This document shows positions 49,349 through 59,170 of a stretch of DNA of 64,000 bases, one piece after another; the first letter of the stretch is position 1, and the number at the start of each line of letters is the position of its first letter. The stretch lies in contig CAJUGD010000016.1 in the NCBI GenBank assembly GCA_910586205.1, positions 18,928-82,927 on the forward strand, in the 5' to 3' direction. The notes beneath the pieces are model-generated. The model did not search any database. It was not told where the DNA came from and was given only the letters and a program-made list of their open reading frames with translations. Source of the DNA: an uncultured Lachnospiraceae bacterium (GTDB taxonomy: Bacteria > Bacillota > Clostridia > Lachnospirales > Lachnospiraceae). The translations under genes were made by a program, and so were the position numbers.

Positions 49349-50653
49349 CTAAAATCTATATATCTTTGTTTCCTCTATCCCCATTTCCATCAACTGTCTC
49401 TCAATTTCATCCCCATGATATTTATTGGCTATCAGGAAAAGGGCGTCTGGATATCTTCTCCCGGCCTCTGATGGCGGCACCACCATATAGCCATCTAATC
49501 TGGTTCCCCAAAGATTTTTATCATTATCTGTAAAACAGCAGATCTGCTTTTCGATTCCCAACATCTTAAAAAACGTAAGGCTGCTCCTTCCCCGCATGCC
49601 GCAGCCAAAGATCACTGTCTCATTTTCCCCCAAATTTTCTAAAAATCCATATCGCTTTTCTTCCCCTTCCTTCACTTTCCTATAAATCTCCTCTAGATCC
49701 TCCCACACTTCCCCTTTTGATTTTCTCAGAAAATCCCGGATAGACGCTGACATCAGCTTCTCATCAAATAATTCCACCAGTATTTCTTGATCCTTTTCCA
49801 TTTCATCATAGCAGCGTTCAAACAATACCGTTCTCGCCTCGTCTGAGAATCTGGTCAGGTTTCCATAAAAATCATTATATTTCCAGGTATAAAAATGGCG
49901 CCAAATACATGGATCTTTTATTTCCCTTCTGGCCAGATCCCTTTTTAGAAAATCAAACTCATCTGCAATCACCACTGCCTTTTTCGGGTCATAGACCGAA
50001 GATCCCGGGTTGTCCACCCGGTATAAATAAACCGGTTCTTCCAGGTGATAAGCCCTGTCCGCCAATGCACTAATCAAAAAACGGAAAGACATATCCTGGA
50101 AAGAAGCCCCTGGTGATTCATTCATCCGGATATCCTTTTTTAACAAAAACTCTCTGTTAAAGATCCCGGTCCAATAGCGCAGAATCTGCCTCATATTTTC
50201 AGGGTGTTTGCTGCTTTCCAACAGCTTTCCATAGTCTTCTTCCGGATACATCTTCACTAAGACTTGGTACCGCTTCCCGTGAATGTCAAAAATATTCCGA
50301 TAATCCCCATTGACATAATCCGCTTTATATTGTTCTGCAATTCCATACAGCCGTTGCAACATGTCCGGATCATACATATCGTCAGATTCCAAAACAGACA
50401 CGTATTTCCCCTTAGCCTGCCTGATTCCTTCATTTACCTTATGCCCATAGCTGGTATTGGGATCATTGATAATACAAACCCTGTTATCCTTTGCGGCATA
50501 TTCTTTTAAAATCCGGGGGGAAGCATCCGTGCTTCCCCCATCCATACAAAGGATCTCTATATCGGAAAATGTCTGTCCAATTACACTGTCCAGACATTCC
50601 CTCAAGTACTTTTCTGCGTTGTGAACTGTGACAATAACGGTTGCTTCCGGCAT
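49349..50653 (-). CDS. GT2 glycosyltransferase with C-terminal Rossmann-like module
   Basis: 434 aa. The GT-A domain starts ATVIVTVHNAEKYLRECLDSVIGQTFSDIEIL; the nucleotide-sugar/metal motif lies in SVLESDDMYD (family DxD); SPGASFQDMSF follows. The C-terminal ~95 residues (ETVIFGCGMRGRSSLTFF...CCFTDNDKNLWG...LFLIANKYHGDEIERQL) form an FGxGxxG Rossmann-like module also found in neighbours. It transfers a sugar to a surface glycan; donor and acceptor are unknown. Confidence 0.87.
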   Translation of the reverse strand: MPEATVIVTVHNAEKYLRECLDSVIGQTFSDIEILCMDGGSTDASPRILKEYAAKDNRVCIINDPNTSYGHKVNEGIRQAKGKYVSVLESDDMYDPDMLQRLYGIAEQYKADYVNGDYRNIFDIHGKRYQVLVKMYPEEDYGKLLESSKHPENMRQILRYWTGIFNREFLLKKDIRMNESPGASFQDMSFRFLISALADRAYHLEEPVYLYRVDNPGSSVYDPKKAVVIADEFDFLKRDLARREIKDPCIWRHFYTWKYNDFYGNLTRFSDEARTVLFERCYDEMEKDQEILVELFDEKLMSASIRDFLRKSKGEVWEDLEEIYRKVKEGEEKRYGFLENLGENETVIFGCGMRGRSSLTFFKMLGIEKQICCFTDNDKNLWGTRLDGYMVVPPSEAGRRYPDALFLIANKYHGDEIERQLMEMGIEETKIYRF

Positions 50654-50689
50654 ATAAATATCTCCCTGTCAAATCTTTATTATAAAAAC

Positions 50690-52042
50690 CTAAAATATTT
50701 TTGCTCCAAACAAGTGGACGTCCATCCCTGATGAATAAATGATTATATCCTTTTTGTTGATTCCCAATTCTTCCAGCTGCTCCTTCATTTCTGATGCATG
50801 GTATTTATTGGCAATGATATATTTATGTTGAGGAAATTTTTCAACAGCCTGCTCCGGCGACACTATTTCAGCGCCATATTGGGATTTGCCCTGAACAAGT
50901 TTATTGTTGTCACAATATGCTTCTATCGTTTTATATCCTCGATATAGTAACTGTGCATGAAGAAATTTTCCCATTTTACCGCTTCCGAAAATAATGCCCG
51001 GTCTAATGTTTAAATTTTCGATAATATCTTTTATAAAATTCTTACCAGGAGCATAATTATTTAAAAACTTATTGTATAATAAATAAGGATCTTTCCACAA
51101 CAACTGCAGGTTTTCCCACTGTTCCTCTGTCAAATCTTTTTGCGTCAAAATCCCTTGTTTATTTACCGATTTTAATCTCTCCGTAATGGTTAAAACGGCA
51201 GGCATTGCATTTTCCAACGGAACCTCTAACGCAGCCATTATTTCAAATCGACTTACAAAATGGCCTAATTGTTTCCGATAAAAAGAAGTATGCCATTCGT
51301 CTGTTTGTCCATTTAAAAATTGCTCTGCCCATAAATATTCATTTTCAACAAAATGAATGCCATTTTTGTTATACGAGGAAGCCCCTGCATTGTCTTGGCG
51401 ATATTCATATACAGGTTTATTGATATAAACGGCTTTATGGGCATTGAGCTGTGTCTGCAGCAATCCTCCTAAATCCTGAAAAGCCGCTCCCGGTGATTCA
51501 TGCAATCGTATATTTTTCAAAAAATCATTGCGGTAAATGCCATTCCACAGAAAGTTATCAATCGGTAAAAGATACGGCGTTTCATGAGGGCAAACCTCAA
51601 TTTTGCCATCCTCCCCATATGCGCCATAGGGAAGCGGCGAATAGGAATATTGATACACATTCTTTTCCGGAAGTGTAAAAAACAACTCTCCTGTCCCTTT
51701 CACATAGTCTGCATTGGACTGTGATATAACGGAATACAAGCTTTCATACATATCGGGCAGGATACGGTCGTCTGTGTCCACGATTCCTATATATTCCCCT
51801 GCAGCCGCAGATATCCCAAGATTCACTTGGTGCCCATAGCTTTTCTTATGAGAATGGACCATTCTTATTCTCTGGTCTTTGGTTTTATAACTTTGCAAAA
51901 TATCTAAGGTTCCATCCGTAGAACCAGCATCAACAATCAAAATTTCAATATCCGTCAGAGTCTGGCAGACAACACTCTTTATACATTCTTCGATATATTG
52001 AGCCATATTCAGGCATGGCATAATGACAGAGACCTTTGGCAT
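50690..52042 (-). CDS. GT2 glycosyltransferase with C-terminal Rossmann-like module
   Basis: 450 aa, a paralogue of the downstream gene at 49349. The start KVSVIMPCLNMAQYIEECIKSVVCQTLTDIEIL and GIVDTDDRILPD (DxD) define GT-A family 2; SPGAAFQDLGGLL is shared with the paralogue. The C-terminal module PGIIFGSGKMGKFLHAQLL...EAYCDNNKLVQGK...KYIIANKYHASEM is the FGxGKxG type. Surface-glycan assembly is the likely role. Confidence 0.87.
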   Translation of the reverse strand: MPKVSVIMPCLNMAQYIEECIKSVVCQTLTDIEILIVDAGSTDGTLDILQSYKTKDQRIRMVHSHKKSYGHQVNLGISAAAGEYIGIVDTDDRILPDMYESLYSVISQSNADYVKGTGELFFTLPEKNVYQYSYSPLPYGAYGEDGKIEVCPHETPYLLPIDNFLWNGIYRNDFLKNIRLHESPGAAFQDLGGLLQTQLNAHKAVYINKPVYEYRQDNAGASSYNKNGIHFVENEYLWAEQFLNGQTDEWHTSFYRKQLGHFVSRFEIMAALEVPLENAMPAVLTITERLKSVNKQGILTQKDLTEEQWENLQLLWKDPYLLYNKFLNNYAPGKNFIKDIIENLNIRPGIIFGSGKMGKFLHAQLLYRGYKTIEAYCDNNKLVQGKSQYGAEIVSPEQAVEKFPQHKYIIANKYHASEMKEQLEELGINKKDIIIYSSGMDVHLFGAKIF

Positions 52043-52095
52043 CTTTATCCTCCTATAAGCAGTTTATCATCCAGGATTATTTCGATATATAAAAC

Positions 52096-53616
52096 TCATA
52101 AGGATTCCTCAGCAATTCTTAAAGCCTGTCTGGTATATTCCCCGGCTTTTAATTTTTTTGCCATGTACTCTGCATGCTCCACAAAATGAAAATAATCTTT
52201 TTCGGTAAGGTTATTTAATTTTTCTTCTATTTCATACAAAGAATGCACGGTAAATCCCACCTGGTTTTCGATAACAAATGATTTCTCGGCCGCTTCATTC
52301 CAAATAATAACCGGCAATCCGGCCGAAAGGTACAAAGAGAGCTTATGTGGATTATTATAGCGCAAATAGCTCCCTGTATTTCCTGAACATGTATCAATCC
52401 GGTTCCCATCCCATACCAATCCAAATCCTTTCATGAATTTTTCTGGTATTATATCGGAAGGCACAGAACCATGATATTCAATATTGTTTGCATTTTTTGT
52501 TATCTCATCTGAAAAATTGACCCCGTATAAATGCACTTTTATGGGATTTAACTCTTTTAATTCCTTTAAATACTGGCTTTTTTCTAAACTTAGATTCCCT
52601 GCAATAATAACAGACCTTTCAAATGATTTGCTGACCGGATCTGTTGTTGAAAGATAATCAAAAATTTGCAGCGATATCAGCTTTTCCTGTTTTACCCCAC
52701 AATCAACATAAAATTTCTTCATTGATTCATTGTGCACGATCAACCTGTCGCTGATTTCGTTAATAATCTCAAATTCCTCATCCCTTATTTCCGTGTATCC
52801 GATTCTTCGCAGGATCTCCACATCATGGATCAGGTAGATAATATGAATATTTTTTTCTCTCTTTTTTTGAAGTATAAGCTCTTTGGGAAGCCGTGTGCCT
52901 ATCGGTCCCTGGATAAGCAAGAAGGAATTTTCTTCCATAATATTGAAGTGATGCATCCATTCCTTTCTTATCAGTTGATCGCTGCACATACCAACCGAAG
53001 TGCCTTTCTCTCCAATACTGCAATGAACTTTTAAAACCTGATACCCTATACTTCCGGCAATATCTCTCACATCTTCCCTTGCCTTGCTTCCTGCAATATT
53101 ATTTTTTTTAATATATTCCCATATCTGATATCTTTTTTGTTTTTCCTGCCGATTCTTTAATCCATAATTGTCTCTTAAAATGCTTTCCTCTGTCCTGCTT
53201 TCTAAACTTTTGATTTGTTCTTTTAATTGATTTTGTTCCTCTATTCCGATCTCTTTATACCCATCTATGGACGCCTCTATAAAACACGATTTTCCGTTCA
53301 TACTTTCCATGGCATCTAACTGATCTGTTATTTCATTCACCCTTAATGAAGTTATGACTATAATACTGTCCGTATCTATATATTTCTCAAGTTCTTCTGG
53401 TGACCATACCGGAATATTTTGTCCGCTCCATTTTAAATATTGTATGTCTCTATATTTAAAGTTATCCACAATTCCCATTATTTCTAGTTCAGGATTTAGC
53501 TTTATGAAACGTTCCAAACACTTTCCCAAACCAAAACAAATAACCCTCTTTCTTTCCATTTCCTTTTCAAAACATTTTTTATCTGCGTCGATTATGCGGA
53601 TCATATTGTTCTCCAT
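52096..53616 (-). CDS. GT-B-like sugar transferase with N-terminal Rossmann-like module
   Basis: 506 aa. The first ~120 residues carry VICFGLGKCLERF...IMGIVDN, the recurrent module; a coiled stretch follows (EQNQLKEQIKSLESRTEE). The rest resembles galactofuranosyl-type GT-B transferases: IHIIYLIHDVEILRR, RLIVHNESMKKFYVDCGV, LYGVNFSD, HGSVPSDIIPEKFMKGFGLVWDG, YNNPHKLSLYLSAGLPVIIW. The donor is unknown. A perfect DnaA box occurs at 53462-53470 within it. Confidence 0.75.
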   Translation of the reverse strand: MENNMIRIIDADKKCFEKEMERKRVICFGLGKCLERFIKLNPELEIMGIVDNFKYRDIQYLKWSGQNIPVWSPEELEKYIDTDSIIVITSLRVNEITDQLDAMESMNGKSCFIEASIDGYKEIGIEEQNQLKEQIKSLESRTEESILRDNYGLKNRQEKQKRYQIWEYIKKNNIAGSKAREDVRDIAGSIGYQVLKVHCSIGEKGTSVGMCSDQLIRKEWMHHFNIMEENSFLLIQGPIGTRLPKELILQKKREKNIHIIYLIHDVEILRRIGYTEIRDEEFEIINEISDRLIVHNESMKKFYVDCGVKQEKLISLQIFDYLSTTDPVSKSFERSVIIAGNLSLEKSQYLKELKELNPIKVHLYGVNFSDEITKNANNIEYHGSVPSDIIPEKFMKGFGLVWDGNRIDTCSGNTGSYLRYNNPHKLSLYLSAGLPVIIWNEAAEKSFVIENQVGFTVHSLYEIEEKLNNLTEKDYFHFVEHAEYMAKKLKAGEYTRQALRIAEESL

Positions 53617-53692
53617 TTCATGTGCTTATTATTTTCATTTTGAGAAAATATCCTTCTGCCCTCATTTTAAAATCTAAGTTGTTCAGCACAAT

Positions 53693-54823
53693 TTACAGAT
53701 CTGTATACACAAATTTTTTGTTGCATCCCCATTTCTTCATCCGTTTTATCATCATCTCTTTTTCTTGTTTATCTACAACCCAAGAGCCTTCATAATGATG
53801 GATGGCATAGGTATATAAAGGATCTTTTTCCACTCTGAAACTAATTGGACTCATTCCGCAAAGGACGCGAGAAGGATACACTGCCATTCCATTGACTATC
53901 TGAAATTCTCCATTACATTTTAAACCATATTTCTTCATGACCTCTGTCTGTACAATGGGACAAGCTGTCTGATTCAAATTGCCATTATCTAATATAAAAG
54001 AATTATTATCGTAATAGCCTTTGATATCTTCCAATATCGGATTATTTTTCCTTGAACCAAATCCCAAACCATAAGCCACATACTGTGATAGTTCAAATCC
54101 GCAAAATGCGTCATTCATCAACATCAAATCAATATTTTTTATCAATTCAACATCTGTATCCAAATATACACCGCCATAATTGTTAATTATATCAATCCTG
54201 GCATAATCCGATACAAATGCCCATTTTTTCATCTCATATGCCTGGCTTATATATTTCGTTTTATGTACATCATAATTGGATTCATTCCATTCGACGATTT
54301 CATACTCCGGACAGTAATCTTTCCAGCTTTTCATCCACTTTTTTTGTTGTTTCGGTATTTCTTTTTCACCAAACCAACAATAATGAATCGTTTTGGGAAT
54401 TCGTAATTCTTTATAGGTGGATAAAACAGTGGGAATTACATTTTTTATCCTGTTATTATCACGACGCTCCATCCTCATGAAATACGATATACCAAATCTT
54501 ATTTTATCTAACTTTTTTATTTTCTCAAGTTGTTCTATAATTTCATCAAACAATATAGTCGTTATCAAAATATAGTCGTTACTCTTTATATCATTCAGCA
54601 TGTGATCTAAAGATATAATCGGCACACAAGAATCTTTTATTACTTTAAAAGATTTCTCTGCCACCTCTAAATTATTGTCTACAATTCCCTTTACTCTATT
54701 CTCAAATTTATCATCTTCAAATTCATTGATAAACGAATCAAATGCTTTACCAGCTCCAAAACAATATATGTTTTTATCAATCTCTTTTTCTAATTCATAT
54801 AATAATGCAGGTTCATATATCAT
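53693..54823 (-). CDS. GT32-like glycosyltransferase (copy 1)
   Basis: 376 aa. An N-terminal module (KNIYCFGAGKAFDSF...VKGIVDNN, about 16-105), then a GT32 (Gly_transf_sug) domain: PKTIHYCWFGEKEIPKQQKKWM, YEIVEWNESNYD, FVSDYARIDIINNYGGVYLDTDVE with the DxD metal site, and a C-terminal IHHYEGSWV. These enzymes add hexoses such as mannose or galactose to surface glycans. First of three tandem paralogues; about 100 bp of AT-rich spacer precedes it. Confidence 0.88.
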   Translation of the reverse strand: MIYEPALLYELEKEIDKNIYCFGAGKAFDSFINEFEDDKFENRVKGIVDNNLEVAEKSFKVIKDSCVPIISLDHMLNDIKSNDYILITTILFDEIIEQLEKIKKLDKIRFGISYFMRMERRDNNRIKNVIPTVLSTYKELRIPKTIHYCWFGEKEIPKQQKKWMKSWKDYCPEYEIVEWNESNYDVHKTKYISQAYEMKKWAFVSDYARIDIINNYGGVYLDTDVELIKNIDLMLMNDAFCGFELSQYVAYGLGFGSRKNNPILEDIKGYYDNNSFILDNGNLNQTACPIVQTEVMKKYGLKCNGEFQIVNGMAVYPSRVLCGMSPISFRVEKDPLYTYAIHHYEGSWVVDKQEKEMMIKRMKKWGCNKKFVYTDL

Positions 54824-54920
54824 AAAACCCTCCCCCCATAACTTTTGTACACTTTGATTCTTTTATAAATAACTTCTTTACCACAAACTTTATTAATTTA
54901 ATAATCACCTAAAATATTTA

Positions 54921-56021
54921 CTAAATTTGTATTGCATTTTGATAAAATTGATGTTTTTTCTTTTGCATATCTAAGGACTCCTGCTTACACCAAGAACCGT
55001 CGTAATGATGGATTGAAAAAGTCTTATCTGTTGGCATGATTACTCCTGTTAAATTATTCTTTCCAGATAGAATCTTCTCAGGATAAATCGTCATATTTCC
55101 AATATTTTGATACTCTCCATTTGCTTTGAAACCGTATTTTTCAAAAAAAGGAATCATCATAGTTGGTGCTGCAACCATATTCTCTTTATCAAAATCTTGA
55201 TTTTCATATAAATCCAATAAGTCTTTAATGATTGGATGATATTGTCTTGCACCAAACCCTAATCCCAAACTAATATACCATGTATTATCCACGCCAGCAA
55301 ATGCATCTTGATAAAGTAAATCTTCTAAATTTTTTATTATTTCAATATCAGTATCAAGATATATTCCTCCATAATTATAAATAATATCTAATCTGGCAAA
55401 ATCCGGAACAAATCCCCATTTTTTGGCCTTATATGCCTCATACATGAATTTATTCTTTTTTATATCATAGTTGCTTTCATTCCATTCTATAATTTCAAAT
55501 TCAGGACATTTTTTCTTCCAAGAGGACATCCACTCTTTGTTCTTTTCAGGAATTTCTTTATCTCCAAACCAGCAATAATGAATAACTTTTGGGATTTTTT
55601 CTTCTTTATAAAGGCGTAAATTATCCGGATAAAATCGTTCTTTTTCTCTATTTTCTTTAGTTTTAGAAATCATAAAACTATAAATACAATATTCAATGTT
55701 ATCAAATTGTTTATAAGAATTTAATTGTTCTACTATTGAGAAAAAATCAGCAACTGTTATTACAAATATAAAATTTTCATCTTGAGTGTTTAAAAATTTA
55801 GGAAATGAAATAATATTTAATGTTAATCCGTTAATGGTTGTAGCTGTTCCGTCTTTTTTTGAATCATTATCTACAACGTAATTTACATTATATTCACATT
55901 GTAGCTGGCTATAAAATGTAATGAATCTATGTAACGCTTTTCCGGCTCCGAAAAAAACTATTTTTTTCTTTTTTGTTTTTTCTTTTAACTGCCAAATATC
56001 AATATCTACAAAATTCATCAT
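54921..56021 (-). CDS. GT32-like glycosyltransferase (copy 2)
   Basis: 366 aa. Same layout as its neighbours: module KKIVFFGAGKALHRF...VVDNDSK, then PKVIHYCWFGDKEIPEKNKEWM, FEIIEWNESNYD, FVPDFARLDIIYNYGGIYLDTDIE (DxD) and SIHHYDGSWC. It is closer to copy 3 (shared VPDFARLDIIYN type) than to copy 1. AT-rich coding sequence; acceptor unknown. The 242 bp on its upstream side (56022-56263) hold nothing recognisable. Confidence 0.88.
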   Translation of the reverse strand: MMNFVDIDIWQLKEKTKKKKIVFFGAGKALHRFITFYSQLQCEYNVNYVVDNDSKKDGTATTINGLTLNIISFPKFLNTQDENFIFVITVADFFSIVEQLNSYKQFDNIEYCIYSFMISKTKENREKERFYPDNLRLYKEEKIPKVIHYCWFGDKEIPEKNKEWMSSWKKKCPEFEIIEWNESNYDIKKNKFMYEAYKAKKWGFVPDFARLDIIYNYGGIYLDTDIEIIKNLEDLLYQDAFAGVDNTWYISLGLGFGARQYHPIIKDLLDLYENQDFDKENMVAAPTMMIPFFEKYGFKANGEYQNIGNMTIYPEKILSGKNNLTGVIMPTDKTFSIHHYDGSWCKQESLDMQKKKHQFYQNAIQI

Positions 56022-56263
56022 AGGCCTGTATAATGTTTATAGAAGCAAAAACAAGATTTTCCTTTCGTTTTTTGTCGTTTGACTGCACAACTGGAATATA
56101 TTTATCACTATGACGGCTTCTATCTGCTATCTTTGAATCCAGCTCTCTTAACTATAACAGCAGCATCATAGGTCTTGAATCAACCAATATGTTATGGTAA
56201 CAAAATCTTATCGGATAATATAAACGATTCCACAATTTGAGATAATTGAGATCAGATATTGTA

Positions 56264-57367
56264 TTATAATTTTTTAAATAACTCTTGTAGTTTCTTTATT
56301 CTCATTTTACTTTCATTTGTATTCCATGAACCATCATAATGATGAATCAAAAAAGTGTTTTTTGTAGGACTTATTCTTCCTGTATAGCTGCATTTCCCTG
56401 ACAATACCTTTTCTGGATATACAGAAAGATTTTGTATTCTCTGATACTCTCCATTATTTATATATCCTAACTTGCGGAAAAAAGGAATTTGCAGTACTGG
56501 AGCTATTGTTGTATCAATAGTTCCATCCTCATAACAAAAGGAGCGTTTATTGTATTCATCTCTTAAATCTTTTATTAATTGAAATTGTGGTCTAGCGCCA
56601 AACCCTAATCCCAGACAAATATTCCTGCTTCCATCTATTCCAACAAATGCATCCTGATATAATAATTCATCTAGATTTTTGATTACCTCTACATCTGTAT
56701 CCAGATAAATTCCACCATGATTATAAATAATATCTAGTCTTGCATAATCTGGAACAAATCCCCACTTTTTCGCTTGATATGCTTCATACATATATGAATT
56801 CTTTTTAATATCATAATTGCTTTCATTCCATTCAATAATTTCATAATCAGGACAATACTTCTTCCAACTCGATATCCATTCCTTATTCTGATTGGGAATT
56901 TCCTTACCGCCGAACCAACAGTAATGTATCAGCTTCGGTATTATAGGTTTATCATACACTCTTAAGTCTGTAGGATAATGGATACTTTTCCCATCTACCT
57001 CATTGGTTTTTCCTCTGACAAACGCGGATATACAGCATTCAACATTTTTCAGCTTCTCTATCTGTTGTAACTGTTCAAATACAGATATGGCATCCGTTAC
57101 CATTATTAAAATAATATAGTCATCTACTGGATAATTTGAGCAAAATTTTTCTACAGAAATTATATTTACACTTTGGTTATAAAATTCTTTTGTTGTATTT
57201 TGCTTATTTTCATCATTGTCTATTATAAATTCTACCCTTTGTATAAAATCGGCCTGCCCAAAACTGTTAGCAAAATTTTTCAATCCCATACCAGCTCCAA
57301 AACAAGCCAATTTTTTATACTGCAATTTCTCACATAACTGATACATATCTATATTTACTAACTTCAT
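56264..57367 (-). CDS. GT32-like glycosyltransferase (copy 3)
   Basis: 367 aa. Module KKLACFGAGMGLKNF...FIIDNDENK, then PKLIHYCWFGGKEIPNQNKEWI, YEIIEWNESNYD, FVPDYARLDIIYNHGGIYLDTDVE (DxD) and IHHYDGSWN. The Lys of FGAGK is Met here. Tandem duplication with divergence suggests successive sugars of a repeat unit or alternative linkages. Directly after the kdsD gene. Confidence 0.88.
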   Translation of the reverse strand: MKLVNIDMYQLCEKLQYKKLACFGAGMGLKNFANSFGQADFIQRVEFIIDNDENKQNTTKEFYNQSVNIISVEKFCSNYPVDDYIILIMVTDAISVFEQLQQIEKLKNVECCISAFVRGKTNEVDGKSIHYPTDLRVYDKPIIPKLIHYCWFGGKEIPNQNKEWISSWKKYCPDYEIIEWNESNYDIKKNSYMYEAYQAKKWGFVPDYARLDIIYNHGGIYLDTDVEVIKNLDELLYQDAFVGIDGSRNICLGLGFGARPQFQLIKDLRDEYNKRSFCYEDGTIDTTIAPVLQIPFFRKLGYINNGEYQRIQNLSVYPEKVLSGKCSYTGRISPTKNTFLIHHYDGSWNTNESKMRIKKLQELFKKL

Positions 57368-57405
57368 CTTAAATCCTCTTTTTTATTATCATATCTGCAG
57401 CTTCT

Positions 57406-58377
57406 TCAAATCACAATTCCCGCTTTTACAATCATCTGCCATGTCAGTACACCTACCACATACCCCATTTCATCCACTACAGGATAGTTATTAATACTGC
57501 CTTCCCTTAAATTATGTAATGCCTGAACTGCTAATATATCCTTTTTTATAGTTCTGGGTGAATGTGTCATAATCGTATCAATAATATCATTATACATATC
57601 CACCTTTCTTTCAATCGCCCTTCTTAAATCACCGTCTGTCAGTAATCCTGACAGTTTATCATTCTGATCTATAATGGCCACTACACCTAGCTGCTTTTGG
57701 CTCATTTCCATAATCGCTTCTGAAATTAAAGTTTTTTCCCTAACAATGGGCATATCCTCTCCCGTGGCCATGATATCACTCACACGCAGCAATACTTGTT
57801 TTCCCAATGAGCCTGCCGGATGAAATAAAGCAAAATTATCCTCACAAAAACCATATTCTATTGATGCAGCTACTGCCAATGCATCTCCATAGACAAGTAC
57901 TGCTGTAGTGGAAGATGTTGGCGCCAGATTCAGGCTGCATGCTTCTTGTACTTTTGGCATTACCTGAACCAATTCACTTTCTCTAGCCAATGTAGAATTT
58001 TCATTTGATGTGATTGCCACCATTTTAGTTCCAATGGCCTTGAGAGAAGGAATCAGATGCAAAATTTCCTGGCTTTCTCCACTATGACTGATAAGTATTA
58101 TCAGATCATCCTTTGTTACCATTCCCAAATCCCCATGCATTGCTTCCCCAGGATGAAGATAAAAGGAAGATGTACCCAAACTGGACATGGTAGCCGATAT
58201 TTTCTTTGCTATGTGGCCAGACTTCCCCATTCCGCACAAAATCACTTTACCTTTACATGACAATATAACTTTAGTAACTTCTGCAAAGGTATCGTCCAAC
58301 ATATCCTTTGTCCTTCTTAAAGCTTCTATTTCCGTATCAAAAACTTTCTTTGCTTCTTTCACACAATCCATTGTCAT
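57406..58377 (-). CDS. kdsD: KdsD, arabinose-5-phosphate isomerase
   Basis: 323 aa from the ATG at 58377; the upstream part of the frame overlaps kdsA. The SIS domain has GMGKSGHIAKKISATMSSLGTSSFYLHPGEAMHGDLGM and ISHSGESQE; two CBS domains follow (DIMATGEDMPIVREKTLISEA; DTIMTHSPRTI). It converts ribulose-5-P to arabinose-5-P, the first committed step to Kdo. Grouped with kdsA and kdsB. Confidence 0.92.
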   Translation of the reverse strand: MTMDCVKEAKKVFDTEIEALRRTKDMLDDTFAEVTKVILSCKGKVILCGMGKSGHIAKKISATMSSLGTSSFYLHPGEAMHGDLGMVTKDDLIILISHSGESQEILHLIPSLKAIGTKMVAITSNENSTLARESELVQVMPKVQEACSLNLAPTSSTTAVLVYGDALAVAASIEYGFCEDNFALFHPAGSLGKQVLLRVSDIMATGEDMPIVREKTLISEAIMEMSQKQLGVVAIIDQNDKLSGLLTDGDLRRAIERKVDMYNDIIDTIMTHSPRTIKKDILAVQALHNLREGSINNYPVVDEMGYVVGVLTWQMIVKAGIVI

Positions 58378-58379
58378 CT

Positions 58380-59159
58380 TTACACCATAATCTGTTTTAT
58401 TTTTAAACATTCCTCTATCAGCCTTTTTACATCATCTATTGGTATCATATTTGAACCGTCTGACAAAGCTTTTTTCGGATTAATATGCGTTTCCAAAAAC
58501 AAGCCATCTGCGCCCGCTGCAACTGCCGCTCTTGACAGATATGGCACATATTCACTATTGCCAGAGGTGGATGTGCCGTTCCCTCCCGGCTTCTGTACAC
58601 TGTGAGTTCCATCAAATATAACTGGATAGCCTGTCCTTTTCATCTCCACAATAGATGTCATATCCACAACCAGAGTATTATATCCAAAGCTTGTCCCTCT
58701 CTCACAAAGCATTATTCGAGTATTCCCTGCCTGCTCTATTTTATGGACGACATTCTGCATATCCCAGGGTGCCAGAAACTGTGCCTTTTTTATATTCACA
58801 GCCTTTTCTGTCTGGGCCGCCGCAATAAGCAAATCTGTTTGTCTGCATAAAAAAGCCGGAATTTGAATAACATCTGCTACCTCTGCAACAGGTTTTGCCT
58901 GATGCGGTTCATGAATATCTGTCACAATTTTCAGTTGATATGTATCTTTAACTTTTTGCAGGATTTTTAGTCCTTGTTCCAATCCTGGTCCGCGAAAAGA
59001 TTCTATGCTTGTCCTGTTTGCTTTATCAAAAGAAGCCTTAAAATAAAAATCAATGTCCAATTCAGAACTGATCATCTTTAATTTTTCCGCTATCTGTAAG
59101 GTGATTTCTTCATTTTCAATTACACACGGACCTGTGATAACGATAAACTTTTTTTGCAT
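58380..59159 (-). CDS. kdsA: KdsA, Kdo-8-phosphate synthase
   Basis: 259 aa, normal length. VITGPCVIENEEITLQIAEKL, KASFDKANRTS, FRGPGLEQGL, TDIHEPHQAKPVAEVADVIQIPAFLCRQTDLL, VIFDGTHSVQKPGG and ETHINPKKALSDGSNM are the full signature. It condenses PEP with arabinose-5-P to give Kdo-8-P. 11 bp after kdsB. Confidence 0.96.
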   Translation of the reverse strand: MQKKFIVITGPCVIENEEITLQIAEKLKMISSELDIDFYFKASFDKANRTSIESFRGPGLEQGLKILQKVKDTYQLKIVTDIHEPHQAKPVAEVADVIQIPAFLCRQTDLLIAAAQTEKAVNIKKAQFLAPWDMQNVVHKIEQAGNTRIMLCERGTSFGYNTLVVDMTSIVEMKRTGYPVIFDGTHSVQKPGGNGTSTSGNSEYVPYLSRAAVAAGADGLFLETHINPKKALSDGSNMIPIDDVKRLIEECLKIKQIMV

Positions 59160-59170
59160 GATATTTTCAC

